This document shows positions 24,706 through 33,712 of a DNA stretch of 40,783 nt, in pieces (positions within the stretch are counted from its first letter, which is position 1; every line of letters starts with the position of its first letter). The position numbers and the translations under genes are program-made. The notes beneath the pieces are model-generated. The model made no database searches, was not told the origin of the DNA, and worked only from the letters and a program-made list of their open reading frames with translations. Location: assembly GCA_024742575.1 (NCBI GenBank), contig JANSYF010000029.1:1-40783 (forward strand), read 5' to 3'. Source of the DNA: Paracoccaceae bacterium. Its GTDB lineage: Bacteria > Pseudomonadota > Alphaproteobacteria > Rhodobacterales > Rhodobacteraceae.

Positions 24706-26190
24706 TTACCACCATTGGTTGGGCTTTGCCACAAAGCCTGCCGCCTGTTCCAAAGCGTAGGCGGTATTCAGCAAATCGCCCTCTTCCCAAGGACGTCCGA
24801 TCAACTGCAGCCCCAGCGGCAGACCTTGGCTGTCCAGCCCGGTCGGGACCGAAATGCCCGGCAGGCCAGCGAGGTTCACAGTCACGGTGAACACGTCGTT
24901 GAGATACATTTCGACCGGATCTGAAACTTCCTTGCCCAGTTCGAATGCAGAAGACGGCGTGGCTGGTGTGAGGATCGCGTCGACGCCCTGTGCAAAGACG
25001 TCTTCGAAGTCTTTCTTGATCAGCGTGCGGACCTTGCGGGCGCGGTTGTAATAGGCGTCGTAGAAACCAGCGGAGAGCACGTAGGTGCCGACCATAACGC
25101 GGCGCTGCACCTCGGGGCCGAAGCCCTCGGCGCGGGTTTTCTCGTACATCTCGGTGATGCCGTCGCCTTGCGCCAGTTTCGCGCGGTGGCCATAGCGCAC
25201 GCCGTCATAACGCGCGAGGTTCGACGATGCTTCGGCGGGCGCGATCACGTAATAGGCGGGCAGCGCGTATTTGGTGTGCGGGAGCGAGATATCCTTGATC
25301 ACCGCACCTGCGTCTTCGAGCATGCGGCGCCCTTCGGACCAAAGCGTTTCGATCTCGTCCGGCATGCCGTCCATGCGGTATTCGCGGGGGATACCAATGG
25401 TCTTGCCTTTGATGTCGCCGGTCAACATCGCCTCGAAATTCGGCACGGCCAGATCGGCGCTTGTGCTGTCCTTGGGGTCGTGGCCGCACATGGCCTCCAG
25501 CATGATGGCGGCGTCGCGCACATCCTTGGTCATCGGGCCCGCCTGATCCAGCGAGGAGGCGAAGGCGACGATGCCCCAGCGCGAGCAGCGCCCGTAAGTG
25601 GGCTTGATGCCGGTGATGCCAGTGAACGCGGCGGGCTGTCGGATTGAGCCGCCGGTGTCGGTGCCGGTTGCCGCAAGGCAGAGGTCTGCGGCAACGGCGC
25701 TGGCCGAGCCACCGGACGAGCCGCCCGGTGTCAGAGCCGTGTCGTCATTGCCCCGGCGCCACGGGTTGATCGCATTGCCGTATGTCGAGGTCTCGTTCGA
25801 CGAGCCCATGGCGAACTCGTCCATGTTCAGCTTGCCAAGCATGACCGCGCCCGCATCGAAAAGCTGGCTGGTCACTGTGCTTTCGTATTCCGGCTTGAAC
25901 CCGTTGAGGATTGCGCTGGCGGCTTGGGATGGCACGCCTTTGGTGCAGAACAGGTCTTTGATGCCCAGCGGGATACCGCAGAGGTCGGGCGCATCCCCTG
26001 CCTTGATCCGGGTGTCAGCGGATTTCGCCTGTCCCATCGCCGCCTCGGGCGTCTTGTGCACGAACGCGCCCAAGGCATCGGCCTTGTCAATCGCCGCAAG
26101 GCAGGCTTCGGTCAATTCGACAGAGGTCACGTCGCCCTTGCGCAGCGCGTCGCGGGCCTCGGAGATTTTGAGCTTGGTCAGATCTGTCAT
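24706..26190 (-). CDS. gatA: Asp-tRNA(Asn)/Glu-tRNA(Gln) amidotransferase subunit A
   Basis: A 494-residue amidase-signature protein, the glutaminase subunit of GatCAB, which amidates misacylated Glu-tRNA(Gln) or Asp-tRNA(Asn). The Ser-cisSer-Lys triad region is visible: the catalytic Lys in [20 protein letters not shown] and the Ser residues in [20 protein letters not shown] and [16 protein letters not shown]. The start [20 protein letters not shown] and C-terminus NKWW-like NQWW match GatA. It overlaps gatC by 1 nt (TAATG), indicating coupled translation. gatB is not in this window. Confidence 0.96.
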   Translation of the reverse strand: MTDLTKLKISEARDALRKGDVTSVELTEACLAAIDKADALGAFVHKTPEAAMGQAKSADTRIKAGDAPDLCGIPLGIKDLFCTKGVPSQAASAILNGFKPEYESTVTSQLFDAGAVMLGKLNMDEFAMGSSNETSTYGNAINPWRRGNDDTALTPGGSSGGSASAVAADLCLAATGTDTGGSIRQPAAFTGITGIKPTYGRCSRWGIVAFASSLDQAGPMTKDVRDAAIMLEAMCGHDPKDSTSADLAVPNFEAMLTGDIKGKTIGIPREYRMDGMPDEIETLWSEGRRMLEDAGAVIKDISLPHTKYALPAYYVIAPAEASSNLARYDGVRYGHRAKLAQGDGITEMYEKTRAEGFGPEVQRRVMVGTYVLSAGFYDAYYNRARKVRTLIKKDFEDVFAQGVDAILTPATPSSAFELGKEVSDPVEMYLNDVFTVTVNLAGLPGISVPTGLDSQGLPLGLQLIGRPWEEGDLLNTAYALEQAAGFVAKPNQWW

Positions 26191-26477
26191 TATTCCACCA
26201 CCTTCGGCACGGCGAAAAAGCCCTCGCGGGCGTCGGGGGCGTTGGCCAGAACCTTGTCCTGCATGCCGCCATCGGTGACGACATCCTGACGCCGCTTGAG
26301 GCGCATCGGCTCTACGCTGACCATCGGCTCTACACCTTCTACATCGACCTCGTTCAGCTGCTCGATAAAGCCGAGGATGTTGCTGAATTCTTGCGCCAAG
26401 GAAGGCAACGCGTCGTCTTCGACACGGATGCGTGCAAGCTTGGCCACGCGGGCGGCGGTTTCGATGTCAATGGACAT
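26190..26477 (-). CDS. gatC: Asp-tRNA(Asn)/Glu-tRNA(Gln) amidotransferase subunit C
   Basis: A 95-residue GatC. The start [20 protein letters not shown], then [20 protein letters not shown] and [20 protein letters not shown] followed by [20 protein letters not shown] are the full-length family pattern. GatC wraps around GatA and GatB and stabilises the complex. It is the first gene of the gatC-gatA pair, followed by the Excalibur lipoprotein. About 120 nt separate it from the histidine-kinase gene upstream, leaving room for its own promoter; I see no clear element there. Confidence 0.95.
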   Translation of the reverse strand: MSIDIETAARVAKLARIRVEDDALPSLAQEFSNILGFIEQLNEVDVEGVEPMVSVEPMRLKRRQDVVTDGGMQDKVLANAPDAREGFFAVPKVVE

Positions 26478-26598
26478 GAGGCGAGGTCCCCTCGGTTTCT
26501 GCGGACTGCGGATCTTTCGCTGCGTTTAGCCGTAGCCGGGAGTGGGTTCAAGTGGCGCAACCGCCGCTTCAACCCGACGTGACCCTGTGCCCTAGCTG

Positions 26599-27828
26599 TC
26601 AGCCCTCTGCGGTCGTCGCAGGCGGCGCGTCAGCGTCGAATACCGATAACGGCAGGGTCAAGGCATGCAAGACACCGCCTACGTCCCATTGCGTGTCGAG
26701 CGACCCGTTCATCTGGCGCGTCACGGTCGCCTCGATCAGCTTGCTACCAAAGCCCTTGGCCGAGGGTGTGGCAGTGATCTTCGGCCCCCCCGCTTCTCTC
26801 CAATTGAGGCGGGCAGTGCCCCCGTCCCGTTCGCCCGTAATTGACACCGTGCCCTCTGGGTTGGACAGCGCGCCGTACTTGGCCGCATTCGTGGCCAATT
26901 CGTGGATCACCAAGGCCAGGTCGGTTACCGCGCGACCTGACAATCGGAGTGATGGCACATCCAAAGTGACTTGCGCCCGGCCCGGCATTTGATGCGGTTG
27001 CACCAAGCGATTAATCAGGTCGCGCAGGTTCAACCCTTGCGGATCAAGTCGACCATCCGCCAAGGCCGGGCTGACCATCGAATGCGCCAGATCCAGCGCC
27101 GACAACCGTCCCTTCAGGTCGCGCGCCATGTCAGCCGGACTTTCAGCGGCGCGCGCAGTCAGGGCGATCATCCCACCAACCACGGAAAACAGGTTCTTGA
27201 CCCGGTGGTTCATCTCACGCGCCAAGGTTTGCATCGCGTCGCGTTCGTGGCGCAGGTGCAGTTCGGTTTCGATCATCGCTGCTAGGTCGCTCAACACGTC
27301 GACATCGCTGTCTTTCCAGACACGCGGCGTGTCATCAATGGCGCAAAACGATCCGATTGGGGCCCCGTTAGGTGCGTGGATGGGAACACCCAGATAGGCG
27401 ATCACCCCCAAATCGGACACGGCACCATTTGCACCGAGCAAGGGATGTTCGCGTGCGTCAGACACGGCAAGCGGTCGGTCGTGGGCCACAACATATTGGC
27501 AAAAGGAATGGCTGAGCGGTGTTTCGCGATCGGCATCTAACCCGCCGGGAAGACCGCACTGCGCCTTGAAGAATTGGCGATCCACATCAACGAAAGAGGC
27601 AAGCCCGACCGGGACCCCCAGAAATGTGGTGGCCAGACGGGCCGCGCGGTCGAACATTTCGTCTGGTGGGGTGTCCATCACCCTCGCATCGGCCAATGCA
27701 TGCAAGCGCGCGGGATCGGACAGGCGAGCATCGTGATCTGGCGAAGACTTTGACGGAAACGGTGCGGCGCGGCGTGATTTGTGCATATTCATCCGCGTTG
27801 CCCCCCCGGTGACGCGACCTTCGATCAT
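26599..27828 (-). CDS. GAF-domain sensor histidine kinase, HWE family
   Basis: A soluble 409-residue kinase. A GAF domain (about 50-190) begins with LADARVMDTPPDEMFDRAAR and includes PLSHSFCQYVVAHDRPLAVS and YLGVPIHAPNGAPIGSFCAI. The kinase core has the phosphoacceptor EMNHRVKNLFSVVGG (His208), the N-box ALVIHELATNAAKYGALS, the LNWREAGGP motif (the W-x-E that names the family) and GFGSKLIEAT. HWE kinases of alphaproteobacteria often feed light, redox or general-stress signalling. It lies 157 nt downstream of bchJ on the same strand, with no response regulator beside it. The GAF domain shows no bilin-binding cysteine pattern that I can recognise. Start uncertain: ATG 27792 and 27786 are also in frame. 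Confidence 0.87.
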   Translation of the reverse strand: MIEGRVTGGATRMNMHKSRRAAPFPSKSSPDHDARLSDPARLHALADARVMDTPPDEMFDRAARLATTFLGVPVGLASFVDVDRQFFKAQCGLPGGLDADRETPLSHSFCQYVVAHDRPLAVSDAREHPLLGANGAVSDLGVIAYLGVPIHAPNGAPIGSFCAIDDTPRVWKDSDVDVLSDLAAMIETELHLRHERDAMQTLAREMNHRVKNLFSVVGGMIALTARAAESPADMARDLKGRLSALDLAHSMVSPALADGRLDPQGLNLRDLINRLVQPHQMPGRAQVTLDVPSLRLSGRAVTDLALVIHELATNAAKYGALSNPEGTVSITGERDGGTARLNWREAGGPKITATPSAKGFGSKLIEATVTRQMNGSLDTQWDVGGVLHALTLPLSVFDADAPPATTAEG

Positions 27829-27884
27829 CTAGTCCACTCAAATCGCCCGCCCCCACCTGTGAGGACAGACAGAACATGCCGGCC

Positions 27885-27902
27885 TAGAGGTCGGCACCTC
27901 TA
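27885..27902. other. Short hairpin between bchJ and the kinase gene
   Basis: TAGAGGT and ACCTCTA flank CGGC, a 7-bp stem, in the 157-nt gap downstream of bchJ. No T-tract follows on either strand, so it is not a clear terminator. Confidence 0.3.
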
Positions 27903-27985
27903 AAGCTATGGCAAAGATAGACCATAACGCCCAATGTTAAGCGGGCAAAGCAGGAATGTCTGACTGAGCGGGAAACCGAGCGTTT

Positions 27986-28489
27986 TCAAGTCGTTCCGAT
28001 TGTCAGTTCAAACTGACAGGCGTGGTGCCCATGCATCGCACAGCACGCAGCTTCATGGCAACGGGTGCTGGGATTCACCAGTGTGCGGTACAGATGTTCG
28101 AACACGGCAGCGTGCCAATGGCAGAGCGGCACATCGCTGCTTTCCCCCTGAACGATGGGGTTTGCTGCGATCTCGAACCGCCACGGCCCATGCGCGGCAA
28201 AGCCGCCGGAGCCCACGAAGGTCCACGCATGTTTGGTGATCGCTGTCGACAGGCTGCGCGCTGCCAGAGGTGACGGCAACGCCTTGAGAACCCATTGGGC
28301 CAGTTTGGGGATGCGATGCGCAAGGATGTAGTCCGCAGTGGCCCTGCCCGCTGCGGCGGCCAGTTCCGCCGCCATCTCGGGCTCATCCCGGCGCAACACC
28401 TGATGCAGCCGCGCCGCGTCGCCTTCGGGAATCATCTGGGTGCCATCGGGCACCTCGAACACGCCCGCTTCGGCCAGCATCTGCGCCAC
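27986..28489 (-). CDS. bchJ: BchJ, 4-vinyl reductase (V4R) domain protein; 5' end probably frameshifted
   Basis: 167 residues from the GTG at 28489. The V4R domain is clear in the second half: CHWHAAVFEHLYRTLVNPST, then CHEAACCAMHGHHACQFEL, with the cysteine/histidine pattern of the family. bchE lies directly upstream. BchJ is linked to 8-vinyl reduction or to delivery of Mg-porphyrin intermediates, but is not the main 8-vinyl reductase in most species. Homology appears to extend upstream of the GTG: the same frame reads GHTGALIGPNAILQLLPQIE in 28490-28584, but no ATG, GTG or TTG is in frame there. The ATG after the bchE stop (28584) is one base off and ends after 10 codons. Either a frameshift, a sequencing error or a shortened BchJ. 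Confidence 0.75.
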   Translation of the reverse strand: MAQMLAEAGVFEVPDGTQMIPEGDAARLHQVLRRDEPEMAAELAAAAGRATADYILAHRIPKLAQWVLKALPSPLAARSLSTAITKHAWTFVGSGGFAAHGPWRFEIAANPIVQGESSDVPLCHWHAAVFEHLYRTLVNPSTRCHEAACCAMHGHHACQFELTIGTT

Positions 28490-28586
28490 CCGCGCCTCGC
28501 CGCCGATCCGTTCGATCTGCGGCAGAAGCTGCAGGATGGCGTTGGGCCCGATCAGCGCGCCGGTGTGGCCGGTTGCGCGGGCATCC

Positions 28587-30251
28587 TCAGACGTCCTCCA
28601 TTTGCTGTGAACCCCCTCCGCAGGCTTTGATCTCGGCCCCGTTCGGAAGCTTGAAATCCTGCGTGCGTTCTGCAGAGCGTTCTTTCATCTGCGCCTTCAC
28701 CGCCTCGCGGCGTTCCTTGGCCGCAGCGGCCTTGTCGGCAGAGGACACCCAATCCTCCATCTGCGCCTCGGCGATGGTGCGGCTGTCGTCGAAATGGAAG
28801 TCGAGCTTGTTCTTCGATTGCGGCCCGGTATAGCCGACCTTGCCCAGATCGTAGAACGTCCGGCCCACACCCGCCTTGAGGAAGGCATAAAGGCAGCCCA
28901 GCAGATACCGCCGCCGGAACCCGGTGCCACGCCACGGATAGTGTAACAGCGCCTTTTTCATGTAGAAGCGGCGGTAGTTGTTCATCACGCCGTCAAGTAA
29001 TTCACCCCGCTCCATCGCGGCAGGCTTCATGATGGGTGTGACAAAGTTATATCGACTGAAATCAAAGACTTCGACTTGGTCCTTCAACTCTTGAAACAAG
29101 GGCGTAAAGGGCCACGGTGTATACATCGACCAGTTCGCCAAATCGGGCTGCCAGTCCCACGCCATCTGATAGGTCTCTTCCAGCGTTTCGGGGGTTTCGT
29201 TGTCCAGCCCGACGATGAACTGCGCCTCGACCAGAATGTCTGCTTCACGCAAAAGGCGGATTGCGGTCTTGTTCTCGTCGACCTTGGTTTCCTTGTTGAA
29301 CACATCCAACTTCATTTGCGCCGCTGCTTCGGTGCCAAGACTCACATGGACCAGCCCGGCCTTGCGGTAGAACTTGAGCAGATCGCGGTCGCGGTAGATG
29401 TCGGTCACGCGGGTGTTGATGCCCCATTTCACCTTGTCCGGCAGACCCCGGTCGATCAGTTCCTGACAGAAAGCGACAAACGTCTTCTTGTTGATGGTGG
29501 GTTCTTCGTCGGCAAGGATGAAAAAGCCGACACCGTGGTTCTCGACCAGATCCTCGATCTCGTCCACGACATCCTTGGGATCGCGCACGCGGTAATCGCG
29601 CCAGAATTTCCACTGGGAACAGAAGGAACAGGTGAACGGACATCCCCGCGCAAGGTTGGGGATCGCGACGCGGGTGCCCAGCGGGATGTAGATGTATTTC
29701 GACCATTCCAAAACGGTCCAATCGGGTTTGATCTTGGACAGATCTTTGACCGTGCTTGCAGCCGGGGTCGCAACGATCTGGTCACCGTCCAGAAAGGCCA
29801 GACCTTTGATCTTGTGCGTGTCGGCCGGCCAGCGCCCATCCTCGATGGCGAGCATCAGTTCGGTGCAAATCTCTTCGCCCTCGCCGCGCACGATCACATC
29901 GACCCAAGGGGCTTCAGAGAAAACCTGCTTATACATAAAGGTCGCGTGCACGCCGCCCAACATCCGCACGGCGTTTGGCACCACGTCGCGGGCGACCTTG
30001 AGCACGTCTTCGGCGCGGTAGATTGACGGGGTGATCGCGGTCACACCCACCACATCAGGCTTGATCTCTTCCATGCGCTTGGCCAGATCGGCGTCGGAAA
30101 CATTGTCTGTCATGGCATCAATGAAATGGATGTCGTCAAACCCAGCCTGCCGCAGATGGCCCGACAGGTATGCCACCCACGCCGGAGGCCAGGTGCCCGC
30201 GATCTCGGCCCCGCCAGAGCGGTAATTCGGATGGACAAACAAAATGCGCAT
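28587..30251 (-). CDS. bchE: Mg-protoporphyrin IX monomethyl ester oxidative cyclase (anaerobic, radical SAM)
   Basis: A 554-residue oxygen-independent cyclase that closes ring E of bacteriochlorophyll, using radical SAM chemistry and cobalamin, with the ring oxygen coming from water. Residues about 1-135 are a B12-binding-like domain ([20 protein letters not shown] start). The 4Fe-4S motif is [18 protein letters not shown] with Cys204, 208 and 211 (CxxxCxxC). The radical SAM barrel ([40 protein letters not shown]) and the C-terminal region ([20 protein letters not shown]) fit BchE length and pattern. I chose ATG 30251, with GGGGAG close upstream. FNR- and PpsR-type sites precede it. No other photosynthesis gene except bchJ is nearby. 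Confidence 0.94.
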   Translation of the reverse strand: MRILFVHPNYRSGGAEIAGTWPPAWVAYLSGHLRQAGFDDIHFIDAMTDNVSDADLAKRMEEIKPDVVGVTAITPSIYRAEDVLKVARDVVPNAVRMLGGVHATFMYKQVFSEAPWVDVIVRGEGEEICTELMLAIEDGRWPADTHKIKGLAFLDGDQIVATPAASTVKDLSKIKPDWTVLEWSKYIYIPLGTRVAIPNLARGCPFTCSFCSQWKFWRDYRVRDPKDVVDEIEDLVENHGVGFFILADEEPTINKKTFVAFCQELIDRGLPDKVKWGINTRVTDIYRDRDLLKFYRKAGLVHVSLGTEAAAQMKLDVFNKETKVDENKTAIRLLREADILVEAQFIVGLDNETPETLEETYQMAWDWQPDLANWSMYTPWPFTPLFQELKDQVEVFDFSRYNFVTPIMKPAAMERGELLDGVMNNYRRFYMKKALLHYPWRGTGFRRRYLLGCLYAFLKAGVGRTFYDLGKVGYTGPQSKNKLDFHFDDSRTIAEAQMEDWVSSADKAAAAKERREAVKAQMKERSAERTQDFKLPNGAEIKACGGGSQQMEDV

Positions 30252-30269
30252 GGCGACTCTCCCCGTATG

Positions 30270-30287
30270 TGTAAACCTATCCTGACA
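30270..30287. promoter_or_regulatory. PpsR/CrtJ-type operator upstream of bchE
   Basis: TGT-N12-ACA (TGTAAACCTATCCTGACA) lies 19-36 nt before the bchE ATG, matching the consensus for the aerobic repressor PpsR/CrtJ. A second copy with one mismatch (TGT-N12-ATA) follows at 30295-30312; paired sites are usual for this repressor. Confidence 0.7.
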
Positions 30288-30306
30288 GTTTAATTGTCCG
30301 ATTTGA

Positions 30307-30320
30307 TTGATATGGATCAA
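30307..30320. promoter_or_regulatory. FNR/FnrL box upstream of bchE
   Basis: TTGATATGGATCAA is an exact match to TTGAT-N4-ATCAA, centred 62 nt before the bchE ATG and about 75 nt before the divergent hydrolase ATG at 30389. Activation of bchE by FnrL under low oxygen is known in Rhodobacter; which of the two genes it serves here is inferred. Confidence 0.75.
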
Positions 30321-30388
30321 AAGACCATCGGACCTTTTCCACAGCAACGTCTGTGTTAGCCTTCGGGAACAAACAGGGAGGCATTCAG

Positions 30389-31081
30389 ATGAAAATCATA
30401 TGGCTTGGACACGGATCGTTTCGGATCGAGGTCGGCGATCAGGTGCTGCTGATCGACCCATGGCTGAACGGCAATCCGATGATGGACGGGCAAGACAAGG
30501 ACGCCGCCATCGCAGGGGCAACGCATATTCTGGTGACCCACGGCCATGGCGATCACACAGCAGATGTCGTCGAAATCTCGGGCAAGACCGGCGCGCCGGT
30601 GTCGGGGATGGTAGAACTGGCACAAGCCCTTTTCGCAGCGGGCGCAACTGAGGGGCATGCCTTTAACAAAGGTGGCACCATTACGCTGGGCAATGTCGCA
30701 GCGACGCTGGTGCCCGCATCCCATTCGTCATCGATGCAAGTCGGGGATGACAAACGCTATATGGGAATGGAAACCGGATTCATCCTACGGGGCGATGGCA
30801 AGACGCTCTATTTCTCGGGCGACACGTCGATCATGGCCGACATGGACTGGATCGGGGATTACTACAAACCCGACATCGGCATCCTGTCAGCGGGTGGGTA
30901 TTACACGATGGACATGGCGGGCGTGGCCTATGCGGCGAAGCGGTATTTCGACTTCAAGACGCTGATCCCCTGCCATTACCGCACCTTCCCAGCACTGGAG
31001 CAGTCGGCTGAAGGGCTGATCCGCGCACTGCCGGATGTCGATGTGATTGAGCCGCAGGTGATGCAGGCGATCACCGTCTAA
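30389..31081 (+). CDS. Metal-dependent hydrolase, UPF0173 family (metallo-beta-lactamase fold)
   Basis: A 230-residue MBL-fold protein. It starts [20 protein letters not shown], the hallmark of UPF0173, and has the metal motif [20 protein letters not shown] (H-x-H-x-D-H), [20 protein letters not shown] and later [16 protein letters not shown] with the last ligand histidine. The family is widespread and mostly uncharacterised. I chose ATG 30389 because GGGAGG lies 7 nt upstream and the conserved N-terminus begins there. It is divergent from bchE with a 137-nt shared promoter region containing FNR and PpsR boxes, so it may be coregulated; this is an inference from position only. Confidence 0.9.
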   Translation: MKIIWLGHGSFRIEVGDQVLLIDPWLNGNPMMDGQDKDAAIAGATHILVTHGHGDHTADVVEISGKTGAPVSGMVELAQALFAAGATEGHAFNKGGTITLGNVAATLVPASHSSSMQVGDDKRYMGMETGFILRGDGKTLYFSGDTSIMADMDWIGDYYKPDIGILSAGGYYTMDMAGVAYAAKRYFDFKTLIPCHYRTFPALEQSAEGLIRALPDVDVIEPQVMQAITV

Positions 31082-31087
31082 AGTGGG

Positions 31088-31121
31088 CGGCAAGCCCGCT
31101 AGAACGGGCTTGCCGCATTTT
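31088..31121 (+). terminator. Strong hairpin terminator after the UPF0173 gene
   Basis: CGGCAAGCCCG (31088-31098) and CGGGCTTGCCG (31105-31115) form an 11-bp stem with a 6-nt loop, followed by CATTTT. A second small palindrome, GCATTTTCGAAAATGC (31115-31130), overlaps its end. Confidence 0.85.
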
Positions 31122-31130
31122 CGAAAATGC

Positions 31131-31159
31131 GGGGAAGGCCCTTCAAAGGGCCATTCCCC
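31131..31159. terminator. Bidirectional hairpin between convergent genes
   Basis: GGGGAAGGCCCTT (31131-31143) pairs with AAGGGCC and TTCCCC (31146-31159) with a single bulged A and a CA loop. TTATTT follows on the plus strand. It abuts the stop codon of the sulfhydrylase gene (31160). Confidence 0.75.
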
Positions 31160-32449
31160 TTATTTGGCCGCGTTCAGCGCGGTATTCAGGTCGGCAATCA
31201 GGTCTGCCGGATCTTCGATCCCGATGGAAATCCGCACCACGCTTGGCCCCGCGCCTGCAGCTTCCTGCTGTTCCGGTGTCAGCTGGCGGTGCGTGGTCGA
31301 GGCCGAGTGGATCACAAGGCTGCGCGTGTCGCCTAAATTTGCCACATGACTGAAGATTTCCAGCGCGTCGACAAACTTGACGCAGGCGTCGTAGCCGCCC
31401 TTGAGTTTGACCGTGAACAGGCCGCCCGCGCCTTTCGGACAAATCTTTTCAACCCGGTGGTTGTAGGGCGAAGATGGCAGGCCCGCGTAGGTCACCGCTT
31501 CGACCGCATCGTGGGTTTCCAGCCAACCCGCCACTTTCATCGCGTTCTCGACATGCTTCTGCATGCGCAAGCTCAGCGTTTCGATCCCCATCAACGTGTA
31601 ATGCGCCGCCTGCGGGTTCAACGTCATGCCCAGATCGCGCAGGCCGATGGCAATGCCATGGAAGGTGAACGCCAGTGGGCCAAAAGTCTCGTGAAACTTG
31701 AGCCCGTGATAGGCGGGTTCCGGTTCGCTGAGCGACGGGAATTTGTCATTGGCGGACCAGTCGAATTTGCCGCTGTCCACCACAACGCCGCCTGTCACGG
31801 TACCGTTGCCGGTGAGGTACTTGGTCATCGAATGCACCACCAGCGTGGCGCCATGTTCGATCGGGCGACACAGATACGGCGTGGCCGAGGTGTTGTCGAC
31901 GATGAGCGGTATGCCCGCAGCGTCCGAGATCGCCGAGATCGCATCCAGATCGGTGATGTAGCCGCCCGGATTGGCAATGGATTCGCAGAACACCGCGCGG
32001 GTGTCGTCGTTGATCGCCGCTTTCACCGCGTCCAGATCGTCGAAATCGACGAATGTCGCGGACCAGCCGAAGCGTTTGATCGTCTGGCTGAACTGGGTGA
32101 TCGTGCCACCATACAGGCGCGTCGACGCAACCACGTTTTTGCCCGGCCCCATCAGCGGGAACAGTGCCATGATCTGCGCCGCGTGGCCCGAAGAACAGCA
32201 AACCGCGCCGACACCACCTTCGAGCGTCGCCATGCGTTCTTGCAGCGCGGCTACCGTCGGGTTGGTCAGGCGGGAATAGATGTATCCCACTTCCTGAAGG
32301 TTGAAGAGCGCCGCTGCGTGATCGGCATCACGGAACACATAGGCGGTGGTCTGATAGATCGGCACCTGCCGCGCACCCGTGGCCGGGTCAGGCCGGGCAC
32401 CAGCGTGAATTTGAAGCGTGTCGAAACCGTAGCTCGGTCCGTCGGTCAT
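31160..32449 (-). CDS. O-acetylhomoserine sulfhydrylase (aminocarboxypropyltransferase)
   Basis: A 429-residue PLP enzyme of the Cys/Met metabolism family, MetY type. It starts MTDGPSYGFDTLQIHAGARP and has VYIYSRLTNPTVAALQERMA-like IYSRLTNPTV, VCCSSGHAAQIMALFPLMGP, the PLP-lysine region VVHSMTKYLTGNGTVTGGVV and a C-terminal THRQLTPEQQEAAGAGPSVV then RISIGIEDPADL. It would make homocysteine from O-acetylhomoserine and sulfide. I chose ATG 32449, with GGGGAGAG upstream; longer frames add no conserved residues. It is divergent from the quinone oxidoreductase. I looked for SAM-II-type riboswitch features in the 224-nt gap and saw none. Confidence 0.92.
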   Translation of the reverse strand: MTDGPSYGFDTLQIHAGARPDPATGARQVPIYQTTAYVFRDADHAAALFNLQEVGYIYSRLTNPTVAALQERMATLEGGVGAVCCSSGHAAQIMALFPLMGPGKNVVASTRLYGGTITQFSQTIKRFGWSATFVDFDDLDAVKAAINDDTRAVFCESIANPGGYITDLDAISAISDAAGIPLIVDNTSATPYLCRPIEHGATLVVHSMTKYLTGNGTVTGGVVVDSGKFDWSANDKFPSLSEPEPAYHGLKFHETFGPLAFTFHGIAIGLRDLGMTLNPQAAHYTLMGIETLSLRMQKHVENAMKVAGWLETHDAVEAVTYAGLPSSPYNHRVEKICPKGAGGLFTVKLKGGYDACVKFVDALEIFSHVANLGDTRSLVIHSASTTHRQLTPEQQEAAGAGPSVVRISIGIEDPADLIADLNTALNAAK

Positions 32450-32673
32450 GGTTCTCTCCCCTTGGAACTGGTTGGTTGCGCACAGGATTAGGGCATCGCG
32501 GGGGGGCTCACAACTGTTGGCTTGAGCGAAAGAACAAAGACCGATGCTTGCATCCTTCGCTTTGGGACAGCGTTTCGGTTTCCGACACTGCAATGGAACT
32601 CTGTTTCATGGGCTTGCAGTGACGATGCAATCTGCGACACAAGGAAGGTCAAACAGACAGGAGATCGCACGGC

Positions 32674-33663
32674 ATGACGCTTCCCACTTCCATGACTGCC
32701 ATTGAGATCACCAATCATGGCGGACCCGAAGTTTTGCAGCCTGTCACCGTAGAGGTGCCCACACCCAAAGCAGGCGAGATTCTAATCAAGGTCGCCTATG
32801 CCGGGGTCAACCGCCCCGATGCGCTGCAACGTGCGGGCCTTTATAACCCGCCACCTGATGCCTCCCCCCTGCCCGGGCTTGAGGCTGCTGGCATCGTGGC
32901 GGCTGTTGGACCCGGCGTGTCGCGATGGTTTTTGGGCGATACGGTTACGGCGCTGCTGCCCGGTGGCGGTTATGCGGAATACGTCACCACCTATGCCGAC
33001 CACGCGCTCCCCGTGCCCGAAAGCATGCCGATGGATCAGGCGGCGGCACTGTGCGAGACATATTTTACCGTTTGGTCAAATGTATTCCGGCGCGGCGGAT
33101 TGAAGGCGGGTGAACGGTTCCTCGTGCATGGCGGCTCAAGCGGCATCGGAACAACGGCGATCCAACTGGCCGCCCTGCGCGGTGCACGGGTGTTCACGAC
33201 CGCCGGGTCGACGGACAAGTGCAACGCCTGTGTAGGACTTGGCGCAGAAGCGGCATGGAACTACCGCGAGGTGGATTTCGTCGACGCCATCCGCGCCGAG
33301 GGCGGTGCGGATGTGATCCTTGATATGGTGGGTGGCGATTACATCCCACGCAACGTCAAGGCGCTGGCGGATGACGGGCGGCTGGTGCAGATCGCGTTTC
33401 TGCAAGGCCCGAAGGTGGAGATGAACTTCACCCGGATGATGACCCGACGGCTGACGCTGACCGGATCGACCCTGCGGCCACAGTCCGTCGCCGCCAAAGC
33501 CGCCATCGCGCGGGATCTGGAGGCCGAGGTCTGGCCGCATCTGGCCTCGGGCCGCATCGCACCTGTGATGGACAGCGAATTTGCACTGGCGGATGCCGCC
33601 AAGGCCCATGCGCGGATGGAGGGGTCAACCCATATCGGGAAAATCGTGCTGAAGGTGGGGTGA
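32674..33663 (+). CDS. NAD(P)H quinone oxidoreductase, zinc-free MDR family (PIG3-like)
   Basis: A 329-residue medium-chain reductase of the quinone oxidoreductase type. N-terminal MTAIEITNHGGPEVLQPVTV and the AYAGVNRPDALQRAG stretch are family marks, followed by PGLEAAGIVAAVGPGVSRW and the nucleotide-binding HGGSSGIGTTAIQLAALRGA (about 150-170). No structural-zinc cysteines are seen, as expected. The PIG3/p53-inducible-gene-like branch reduces quinones with NADPH. AGGAGA precedes the ATG by 9 nt; a second ATG at 32692 is possible but has no ribosome site. Physiological substrate unknown. It is followed by the palindromic terminators at 33664-33708. Confidence 0.88.
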   Translation: MTLPTSMTAIEITNHGGPEVLQPVTVEVPTPKAGEILIKVAYAGVNRPDALQRAGLYNPPPDASPLPGLEAAGIVAAVGPGVSRWFLGDTVTALLPGGGYAEYVTTYADHALPVPESMPMDQAAALCETYFTVWSNVFRRGGLKAGERFLVHGGSSGIGTTAIQLAALRGARVFTTAGSTDKCNACVGLGAEAAWNYREVDFVDAIRAEGGADVILDMVGGDYIPRNVKALADDGRLVQIAFLQGPKVEMNFTRMMTRRLTLTGSTLRPQSVAAKAAIARDLEAEVWPHLASGRIAPVMDSEFALADAAKAHARMEGSTHIGKIVLKVG

Positions 33664-33712
33664 GGCTTGAAGGGCTTTCGAAAGCCCTTCAAGCCGCGTC
33701 GACGCGGCTTTT
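33664..33712. terminator. Two adjacent perfect palindromes between convergent genes
   Basis: 33664-33695 is a perfect 32-nt palindrome centred on TTTCGAAA (arms start GGCTTGAAGGGC). It overlaps GCCGCGTCGACGCGGC (33693-33708), which is followed by TTTT. They separate the quinone oxidoreductase from glpK and can act in both directions. Confidence 0.85.

Noticed and set aside
32450-32673. SAM-II or other riboswitch upstream of the sulfhydrylase gene
   Set aside because: I compared the minus-strand leader with the SAM-II pattern as I know it and found no matching stem or conserved core; only short hairpins such as GATGC-AA-GCATC.
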